Source: Promethearchaeota archaeon
Lineage (GTDB): Archaea; Asgardarchaeota; Lokiarchaeia; Sigynarchaeales; SOKP01
Direction: 5' to 3'
Length of the DNA stretch: 58,062 bases
Assembly (NCBI GenBank): GCA_014730295.1
Contig: WJIN01000393.1
Coordinates: forward strand, 1 to 58,062
Shown: in pieces, positions 51,830-58,062 of the stretch
Position numbering within the stretch: position 1 is the stretch's first letter
How the letters are laid out: each line of letters opens with the position of its first letter
Made by a program: the position numbers and the translations under genes
The notes under the pieces: generated by a model
Database searches by the model: none
Seen by the model: the letters and a program-made list of their open reading frames with translations, nothing else
What the model was told of the DNA's origin: nothing

Positions 51830-54800
51830 TTGTTGATTATCGGATTGTTCATCGGAGAATTAATTGCGTTAGGGATAATCAATATTCCGTTTATAGAATA
51901 TTTTAGCGAATCTCAAGTGAAAAGCTATAAAAACGATATGGCGTATTTTTCTGGGACGCATCAAAATCCGGAAAATTTATTTGTGGAACCAACAATAGAT
52001 TCGAATTATCGAGCTATCGATTCCATTAATTTTTCTAGTCCACTATTTAACACATCTAAGTTTGTTAATCCCGTAAATAATCCCAACCTAACCGAGAGTA
52101 AGCAGCAATTTTTCTTAGATTATTTATTTGAAAAACAAAATCCCGATGGGTCCTATTCAAATATAGGAGGTCTTGGTGATATGTATTCTACATATAAGGT
52201 TATTAAAACAATTGATATTTTAAACGGAAGTTATTTAGATGCGCTTGAACATCAAGATAGAATAAATCGGACAATAGATTTTATCAATAATTCGTTAGAT
52301 GAAGGGGGGATGGGATTTAAATATAATGAGGAAGCCCCTGAGGCAGATATCATCTCAACCTATTATGCAATTAAGCTCGCAAAAATACTTAAAGCAAGCT
52401 CTATTCTCGAAACGAATAATGTGTCTATTACAGCTTATATTAAATTATTAGGGAACTACTCAATAGGATTTTCTGGGAGTTATAGATATTCTAATCGTTC
52501 CTATACAATAGTGACCGCTGAAACCACATATTATGGAGTTCGAGCGTATTTAGAAATGGGATATACATATAATTTAACAGAACAAGCAGCAATTTTGGGA
52601 TATTATAGTCTATTATATAATCCATTTGATGGAGGATTTAGATCTTCTACCCAAAACGCGATTTCAGATGTATCGGCAACGTATTATTCATTATGGAATA
52701 TTTATCATTTTACTAGTTTTTTTATTAATCAAACTCAGACTAAAGACTTTGTAATAAATTGTACTAATGATGATGGTGGATTTGGTCCTCATTGGTCGAT
52801 AAACATATCCGATTTCACATCAGGATGGAGTGGAATGAATTCAATATTCTTACTAGAGAGTTATGGCGGTTTAACAATTGATGATACCTATAAATTGAAC
52901 TACTATAATTGGTTGTATGAATATCAGGCGTTCAACGGTCTCATCGGAGAGACTAATCTTCAAACCAATTATCTCGGCGTTTTGGCTCTTTATAATTGGA
53001 ACTCAGAAGAATATATAACATACATAGATATAAACAGCATCTTAGATTTTGTAAATTCGTGTTATAATCCTGAGGATGGAGGGTTCGGCTCTCAACCCTT
53101 TACTAATTCATCAATATTTTCTACCTACTGTGCGGTGTTTCTATATCAGTTATTTAAACCGTATACGCTTCAAAATCTTCCAAATGGAACTGCAACCGTC
53201 AATTATTTAGTTAATTTACAGAATCCGGATGGAGGATTCAAACTTGGTGAGGATTTTGATTTACTTTTATCTTATTTCGGGCCTGCATATGAGTTACTTC
53301 TTAAGGATCTGATTGATACGAACATTTCTACCACAGAAAGTACCTATTGGGCGATTAAAAGCCTGAATGATTTAAATGCTCTTAATCTAATAGATCAAAA
53401 CAATCTTTCTCATTGGATCTCTTCTGGACAGAATCCTGATGGAGGATTTTCCATTATTCACGGATTTCATTCTGATGTAATCTCTACATATTATGGATTG
53501 GAAATACATAAATTATTGAATTTAGAACCTCTTTCAAGGATTGCGGCAATAGAGTTTTTAAAAGGCGCCCAAAAAGAGGATGGGAGCTTTAATATAATTC
53601 CCTTCCTTTCTCAATTAACTGAATTACCCTCCTCATTCATATCTACGTATTTAGGTTCGATTGCCCTATATCGATATCGTTCACAACCAGAAGATATTAA
53701 AACTCTTACCCAATGGTATAGACGGTGTATCAGTCTAAATACTGGAGGAGTAGGCGATATTCCATCATTTGGGGGCGATCTAAGAAACACCCCCTATGGG
53801 TTAGTGATCATAGATGAAATTCGATATGATCAAGCGTTTGATCCTTTGCCGTGGAGTAATTTATTGATATGGTTAATGATATCAGAAGCACTCCTCATAG
53901 TAGCTTTCGTGGTCATCAGTATTCTTTCCTATCTTAATGAACGCGTGATGAAAATTTTAAAATCGATGATCGGACTCGAAGGAGAATTAAATATAAATTA
54001 TCTTAAACGTTTTTCAGCGGTTTATTGTGAAAATTTAGATATTTATATCGGAAAAAAATTAATTGTAGATGGAGTTTCGCTTGAATTAGAGCACGGTGAG
54101 ATTTTGGGCGTTTTAGGGGAAAGTGGAGCGGGCAAGTCCACCTTCGTAAAAGCTTTATTAGGAATGCGCAAATATACGGGAATATGTGAAATTTATGGAA
54201 TGGATGTAAAAAAAAATAAACGGAAAATTAGACCCATTTATGGTTATGTTCCTCAAGATTTAGGGAAGATCTATACTAATTTCACTACTCTTCAAAACCT
54301 TATCTATTTTGGAAAACAATATGGTCTAACCGAAAAGGAAATAGTAAGCAAGTCTAAACGACTTCTTCGAAGTCTTGAAATTGAAGATAAAATGAATGAG
54401 CTTGTGAAAAACCTATCTGGAGGGCAGAAACGTCGGGTGAGCATTGCAATGGGTTTAATTCACAATCCAATCTTTTGTATTTTGGATGAACCTACCTCAG
54501 GCTTGGACCCTGTTGTACGTGAAAACTTATGGCTCGCGCTTACCCAAATTAATGAAAAATATAACACCACTTTAATAGTGATCAGTCATTATCCTGAAGA
54601 ATCGAGATTCTGTAATAAAGTGGTTGTGTTTGGAAGAGGGAGGGGTATGATCGATTTTGGTACTCCTCGACAGCTTTTATCACAGTTGCCCGGTGATGGG
54701 AGGACAATTGAGCTTTTCTTCTATGATATTCAAGAAGATGCTGTTGAGAGATTAGAGAAAATTGAAGGAATCCACAAGGCATTAGAAAATAAAGTGGGAA

Positions 54801-54958
54801 CAGATTTTGCCTTGCTCACTAACCTTAATTTGAACGAAGTTCGCGAGGAATTAGAAAAAGAGTTTGGAGAAAACAGCATTCTTGGATTAAAGCAATCAGA
54901 CAGCGTGATGGAACAATACTTTAGATTTAGAGCCATGGAGGTGCCAGAAATTGAGTAG
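51830..54958 (+). CDS. Ectodomain of prenyltransferase/cyclase-type repeats fused to ABC ATPase
   Basis: At least 1042 residues. An N-terminal anchor helix (about 1-20) is followed by a ~650-residue outer domain made of about eleven helical-pair repeats of the prenyltransferase/squalene-oxidase type. Repeats show QNPDGGF, NPEDGGFG or NDDGGFG followed by STYYG/STYWA helices. The DxDD of cyclases and the D-x-C/H zinc site of prenyltransferase beta subunits are not seen, so binding is likelier than catalysis. It carries about 17 N-glycosylation sequons. A second helix (about 676-702) leads to a complete ABC ATPase: Walker A GESGAGKST (~763), signature LSGGQKRR (~861), Walker B CILDEPTSGLDP, H-loop VISHY. 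The TTG start is conservative; ATA 51794 would include RKKKRR. Confidence 0.85.
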   Translation: MLIIGLFIGELIALGIINIPFIEYFSESQVKSYKNDMAYFSGTHQNPENLFVEPTIDSNYRAIDSINFSSPLFNTSKFVNPVNNPNLTESKQQFFLDYLFEKQNPDGSYSNIGGLGDMYSTYKVIKTIDILNGSYLDALEHQDRINRTIDFINNSLDEGGMGFKYNEEAPEADIISTYYAIKLAKILKASSILETNNVSITAYIKLLGNYSIGFSGSYRYSNRSYTIVTAETTYYGVRAYLEMGYTYNLTEQAAILGYYSLLYNPFDGGFRSSTQNAISDVSATYYSLWNIYHFTSFFINQTQTKDFVINCTNDDGGFGPHWSINISDFTSGWSGMNSIFLLESYGGLTIDDTYKLNYYNWLYEYQAFNGLIGETNLQTNYLGVLALYNWNSEEYITYIDINSILDFVNSCYNPEDGGFGSQPFTNSSIFSTYCAVFLYQLFKPYTLQNLPNGTATVNYLVNLQNPDGGFKLGEDFDLLLSYFGPAYELLLKDLIDTNISTTESTYWAIKSLNDLNALNLIDQNNLSHWISSGQNPDGGFSIIHGFHSDVISTYYGLEIHKLLNLEPLSRIAAIEFLKGAQKEDGSFNIIPFLSQLTELPSSFISTYLGSIALYRYRSQPEDIKTLTQWYRRCISLNTGGVGDIPSFGGDLRNTPYGLVIIDEIRYDQAFDPLPWSNLLIWLMISEALLIVAFVVISILSYLNERVMKILKSMIGLEGELNINYLKRFSAVYCENLDIYIGKKLIVDGVSLELEHGEILGVLGESGAGKSTFVKALLGMRKYTGICEIYGMDVKKNKRKIRPIYGYVPQDLGKIYTNFTTLQNLIYFGKQYGLTEKEIVSKSKRLLRSLEIEDKMNELVKNLSGGQKRRVSIAMGLIHNPIFCILDEPTSGLDPVVRENLWLALTQINEKYNTTLIVISHYPEESRFCNKVVVFGRGRGMIDFGTPRQLLSQLPGDGRTIELFFYDIQEDAVERLEKIEGIHKALENKVGTDFALLTNLNLNEVREELEKEFGENSILGLKQSDSVMEQYFRFRAMEVPEIE
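54937..54943 (+). promoter_or_regulatory. Shine-Dalgarno site fixing a UUG start (UEV-pseudoATPase gene)
   Basis: GGAGGTG, inside the end of the toroid-ABC gene, lies seven bases before TTG 54951. It selects that start and an 8-base overlap of the two genes. Confidence 0.7.
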
Positions 54959-56666
54959 AACAAGAAAAGAAGAATTAGAAATACTCAGAAAAAAAATAAC
55001 TGAAGCAATTCGATTTTCAGAAAAATATTGGTTAATCTTTCGGCAAGGAACATTTGGATTAGCGACCGTTTTAGATTTAGAATATAAAAAAAGTTTTATC
55101 GAGGTTTTATTCTTTACCAATACGGATGTATTAGAAAAAGGTGTTCCCTTATTAAAAATCAATACACCAATAGAAACGACAGTAGATTTTAATGAAATCT
55201 TGGTCGAACCAGATTTTGACGCGGATGGTTTGATAAGTCCAAAAAAAATCATTCAGAGAATTGATAAATTAATTGAAAGGGAATTTCAACATCATTTAAA
55301 AGAGGTTGATAGAGAATTAGAACTTCTCAATGATAATTTTGAAAATTGTCAACTCGACCAGATCCCTTATCATCGAAGGGTAAGGATTTATTTTCCAGGA
55401 TTTTATGTGGAATTGGATATCAATTTTGAAAATTACCCTCTTCAGCCAAACATAACTTTCTCACGTTTTCTTTCCCGAATAATAAAATTGGAAGAGTTTT
55501 TACAATTAGATATTATTAGAAATTGGGACGAGTTAAATCCGCCCCATATTATAGATTTAATTGAGGAATTAATAGAAATTATTCTATCTATTTTAGAGAT
55601 TAGGAATTTCTACAAGAATTATCAACATCTTTTATTAGAAGATGTCTCAATCAGTGATGAATTGGAAGATATAAGTTTTAAGCTCACAAAAGGGCAATCA
55701 TTAGGAATTTTATATGAAGGTTCCTCGGATTCAAGTAGAGAACAGATTAATATAATGAGATTTTTTTCTACAATCGCGGGAAAGAGCCATCAATTTTCTG
55801 GTACTATAAAAATATTCGGTAAATTTATTCAATTAACCAATGAAGAAGATTTAGGAAAGATATTCATCATTCCCGAAGCAATTGATTCTAAAATGGCGGG
55901 TATGAAGCTGAAAAAGGCGATTAAATATGATGTGGAAACAAAAATAAAGGGAAAACAAAGTAAAGAAGAATTTATGAACATTTTGCGAGAATCTGAGCTT
56001 ACAACTCTATTTGATGAATGGATGACGAAAGGACCTTTTTGGAAAAGCGTATCATTTTTGCAAGATTATCGCGAAAGACGACAGCTTAGGAAGAAAGCGC
56101 TTGAAATTACGGGGGTATATAATAAAAGAAAACATACTGTATCTGATTTAAAAGCATTAGATTATTTTCTATTTTGTATAGCTCGCGCTCTCATACAATC
56201 TCCTGATATCATTATGTTCTCACTTCCAAAAGGTATTTTAAATCGGCTCCAATACGAGAAATTTAAAAAATATTTAGAAGATGTAAAACGGGAGTTTCAT
56301 GTAGCACTAATAGTTCACGGTCCGGAAACCATTATTTCTGATTGTGATAAGATACTAACTATTACTGAAAAAGGATTAGAATGTGGTACCAAAGAAGAAC
56401 TTATAGAAAAAATTCCTCAATCTGGGGAATTGATTACCGTGGAACTGAATTATCCAAATACTGAAGCAATTAATGAATTATTTGAGCTGGAATCTGCGAT
56501 AGTAATTGAAGAAAGAAAATACGAAAAATACAAACTATTTCCTAAAGAAGCCCCCGATGAAATAATAAAAAAATTAATCCATATATTTGGGCCCGATCTT
56601 TATAGTTTTAAGCGTTATAGAGCATCCTTAACGGAAGTCGCTCAGTTTTTAGAACTAACATATTAA
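54951..56666 (+). CDS. UEV/RWD-like domain fused to degenerate ABC ATPase
   Basis: A 571-residue soluble protein. Residues 1-112 are an alpha/beta region of unknown family. Residues 113-215 look like a UBC (E2)/RWD fold: a long first helix, RVRIYFPGFYVELDINF strands, NYPLQPNITF matching the E2 YP-x-x-P turn, then LQLDIIRNW matching E2 CLDILxxxW, and the final helices IIDLIEELIEIIL. Gln185 stands where E2s have the catalytic Cys, so it is UEV-like. Residues 225-571 resemble an ABC ATPase with ruined motifs: LYEGSSDSSREQ for Walker A, VSDLKALD for the signature and DIIMFSLPKG for Walker B. Probably a regulatory or scaffold subunit of the ABC system. Starts at TTG. Confidence 0.7.
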   Translation: MSRTRKEELEILRKKITEAIRFSEKYWLIFRQGTFGLATVLDLEYKKSFIEVLFFTNTDVLEKGVPLLKINTPIETTVDFNEILVEPDFDADGLISPKKIIQRIDKLIEREFQHHLKEVDRELELLNDNFENCQLDQIPYHRRVRIYFPGFYVELDINFENYPLQPNITFSRFLSRIIKLEEFLQLDIIRNWDELNPPHIIDLIEELIEIILSILEIRNFYKNYQHLLLEDVSISDELEDISFKLTKGQSLGILYEGSSDSSREQINIMRFFSTIAGKSHQFSGTIKIFGKFIQLTNEEDLGKIFIIPEAIDSKMAGMKLKKAIKYDVETKIKGKQSKEEFMNILRESELTTLFDEWMTKGPFWKSVSFLQDYRERRQLRKKALEITGVYNKRKHTVSDLKALDYFLFCIARALIQSPDIIMFSLPKGILNRLQYEKFKKYLEDVKREFHVALIVHGPETIISDCDKILTITEKGLECGTKEELIEKIPQSGELITVELNYPNTEAINELFELESAIVIEERKYEKYKLFPKEAPDEIIKKLIHIFGPDLYSFKRYRASLTEVAQFLELTY

Positions 56667-56700
56667 AAATAATATAAAAATAACATTCAAGAGGATTAAA

Positions 56701-57501
56701 ATGATAAAAAGTGTATATATACTTAAAAGAAATGGCATTCTCTTATATTCGAAGAATTTTATGGAACAACCGTTTGATGATAATATTTTAATAGGTTTTT
56801 TTGCCTCTGTTGCGAATTTTAGTAGAGAAGCGCTTGAAAGCGTTGTAAAATTCGTCGATCTTGGAGAAGATAATAAATTAATTCTTGAACCAAAACCAGA
56901 GGAAAAGATTTTCGGAGCGGCCATTGTAAGTTCAAAAGATAATAATGAATTGGTTAGCAACTTTCTAAAAGATCTATTACAAGACTTTATTGATGAATTC
57001 TCACCCGATTATGAATTAGAGCTAATAGACAGGAGTAATATAGGCGGGATATTGAACACTAACCTAAAACGATATACCACATATTCCCTTCCAATACGCT
57101 TTGCATTGACTTGGATTATACTTACTCCACTATCAATCTTGTTTACGCTTTTAAACATATTTGCAACTCAATACTTAGTTTTATCGGCAAATCCAGAGTT
57201 TTTTACGATAGAACAAATTTTAAGACGTTTGATACCGCAGATAGTCCTATTTTCTTTTGCAGAGCTAGTGATCGTATTTGGAATTGCAAATTTCATTTCA
57301 GGATTGTTATCATTGAATCTAAAAATATCCTTCATAAATGCCTTGATATATTTTATAATTATTGTAATAACATACTTCTTGTCTGTGCAACCTGTACTTA
57401 TCTATATCATTTTAGCATTTTTACCTTTTATTGTCATCGCATCTCTCGGGGGTGCATACATCGGACATAAGATAGCGATTAAAAGAAGAATTGTAAAATA
57501 G
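56701..57501 (+). CDS. Longin-like domain fused to four membrane helices
   Basis: A 266-residue protein. Residues 1-115 fit a longin/roadblock-like profile: a first strand pair KSVYILKRNGILLYSKNF, helix LIGFFASVANFSREAL, strand pair FVDLGEDNKLILEP and EKIFGAAIVSS, and a last helix VSNFLKDLLQDFIDEF. Four membrane helices follow at about 130-155, 175-200, 205-235 and 237-255, ending in basic KIAIKRR. Longin domains in eukaryotes sit on trafficking and GTPase-regulating proteins, and are widespread in Asgard archaea. The SD GAGGAT precedes its ATG. As last gene of the cassette it may anchor or regulate the ABC complex. The longin call is by pattern. Confidence 0.65.
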   Translation: MIKSVYILKRNGILLYSKNFMEQPFDDNILIGFFASVANFSREALESVVKFVDLGEDNKLILEPKPEEKIFGAAIVSSKDNNELVSNFLKDLLQDFIDEFSPDYELELIDRSNIGGILNTNLKRYTTYSLPIRFALTWIILTPLSILFTLLNIFATQYLVLSANPEFFTIEQILRRLIPQIVLFSFAELVIVFGIANFISGLLSLNLKISFINALIYFIIIVITYFLSVQPVLIYIILAFLPFIVIASLGGAYIGHKIAIKRRIVK

Positions 57502-57520
57502 GGTAGAAAAATTCCTTTTA

Positions 57521-58062
57521 TTATTCTTTTCGTACCCTATCGCTTATACAATTCGAAATTCTATAGGACATAGAAATCGCGAGACCCAACCCCGTCCCGT
57601 ATTTAATTTCAAGATCATCGTCCAAATTCTCACATAGCATATATGAAGCAGCACCGCAAATAAAAAGTCCTGAATGTTTTGTTCCATCCGAAATTTGAAT
57701 TTCGAAATTTGAAGAAAAATTGTTAGGAATTTTAATATCTAAATTTTTAAATTGTAACTCAAGATTGTGCTTAGTTTCAAACAATCCCGTCTTAAAAAGA
57801 GATCCAATCGCCAAAATAACATATTGAGAGAAAACCTTCTCTTCATCACCTTTAGAGTCCTTAAAAATGAGTTGCCAGACTCTTTTTCCCTCATTCTCTG
57901 CCAATTTTAAATCTACTAATTCCACTCTTTTGTTAGTGGTAATGGAAAACGATTCTATTTTGGAATCAAATATTTTTATCAGCCTTTTGGACATTAAAGA
58001 TGGAGAAAATGCTACCGCTTCTCGACATGAAATCTTAAGATGATTCTCTAATGATTTTATAA
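57521..58062 (-). CDS. Flavin-dependent oxidoreductase, C-terminal part (runs off the window)
   Basis: The frame stays open to the last base, so only about 180 C-terminal residues are here. The visible part has CREAVAFSPSLMSKRL, a YVILAIGSLFKTGLFE strand typical of the second nucleotide-binding half of pyridine-nucleotide/FAD oxidoreductases, and GLFICGAASYMLCENL, the FAD-contact strand (G-x-F-x-C-G-D-like, with Ala for the usual Asp). The end, YGTGLGLAISMSYRISNCI, is the last helix over the flavin. It could be a thioredoxin-reductase-like or monooxygenase-like enzyme; the N-terminal FAD motif is outside. It is convergent with the ABC cassette, 19 bases away. Confidence 0.65.
   Translation of the reverse strand, partial: IKSLENHLKISCREAVAFSPSLMSKRLIKIFDSKIESFSITTNKRVELVDLKLAENEGKRVWQLIFKDSKGDEEKVFSQYVILAIGSLFKTGLFETKHNLELQFKNLDIKIPNNFSSNFEIQISDGTKHSGLFICGAASYMLCENLDDDLEIKYGTGLGLAISMSYRISNCISDRVRKE

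Noticed and set aside
51830..53860. Active squalene-hopene cyclase or protein prenyltransferase
   Set aside because: The repeats match the superfamily, but no DxDD motif or D-x-C...H zinc site is visible, and the domain appears to lie outside the cell.
1..58062. tRNA, rRNA, CRISPR arrays, transposases or integration sites
   Set aside because: Both strands were read for tRNA T-arm motifs, regularly spaced repeats and transposase-like proteins; none was found with enough support.

Overview
The window is AT-rich (roughly one-third GC by eye) and reads as an archaeal chromosome segment, most likely from an Asgard archaeon of the Lokiarchaeia or Heimdallarchaeia type. The support is indirect. Archaeal markers include a type 2 isopentenyl diphosphate isomerase, a fused archaeal-type lycopene cyclase, DUF763, an eIF2B-family protein, TATA-box promoters and some apparently leaderless starts. 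Eukaryote-like parts occur in one operon: an E2/UEV-like (UBC/RWD fold) domain and a longin-like domain. No rRNA, tRNA, CRISPR array or insertion sequence was recognised.

Region 1 (1-8.7 kb): two tandem transglutaminase-like proteins, then a carbohydrate and one-carbon group with a uroporphyrinogen-decarboxylase-fold protein, a ribbon-helix-helix regulator, a GH4 glycosidase, a GPH-type sugar symporter, a small SCP2-like protein and a second URO-D-fold protein. Region 2 (8.8-16.6 kb): sensing. A cobalamin-binding protein with the CarH-type W-x9-EH motif is translationally linked to a histidine kinase, followed by a three-PAS kinase, a second GH4 enzyme and a PAS-GAF kinase. Region 3 (16.8-26.8 kb): a GlcD-like flavoprotein with an Fe-S (CCG-domain) partner, a second GlcD-like paralogue, two related 7-helix membrane proteins around a sugar epimerase, an HxlR-type regulator, a leucine-rich-repeat protein and an aquaporin.

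Region 4 (27.3-36.6 kb): isoprenoid and carotenoid synthesis. It encodes HMG-CoA synthase, class II HMG-CoA reductase, a mevalonate-pathway decarboxylase, IPP isomerase, phytoene synthase, phytoene desaturase, lycopene cyclase and carotene hydroxylase. This is most of a route from acetyl units to zeaxanthin-like pigments. The B12 sensor lies about 16 kb away, and light control of carotenoids by CarH-type proteins is known in bacteria. Region 5 (36.7-47.9 kb) is mixed: a CPBP protease, a PIG-L deacetylase, a MetE-like methionine synthase core, a corrinoid adenosyltransferase, a membrane-bound histidine kinase, DUF763, an eIF2B-family protein, and a corrinoid protein/methyltransferase pair.

Region 6 (48.1-57.5 kb) is the most unusual. 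It is a compact one-strand cassette with two ABC-2 permeases, a small ORF, an ABC ATPase broken by a precise 32-nt insertion between Walker B and the D-loop, and a roughly 1040-residue protein that joins an extracellular prenyltransferase/squalene-cyclase-type repeat domain to an intact ABC ATPase across a membrane helix. These are followed by a UEV-like domain fused to a degenerate ABC ATPase, and a longin-like domain fused to membrane helices. I do not recognise this combination as a described system. Several of its genes seem to start at UUG, and two possibly at AUU or AUA, behind good Shine-Dalgarno sites. The window ends inside a reverse-strand flavin-dependent oxidoreductase.
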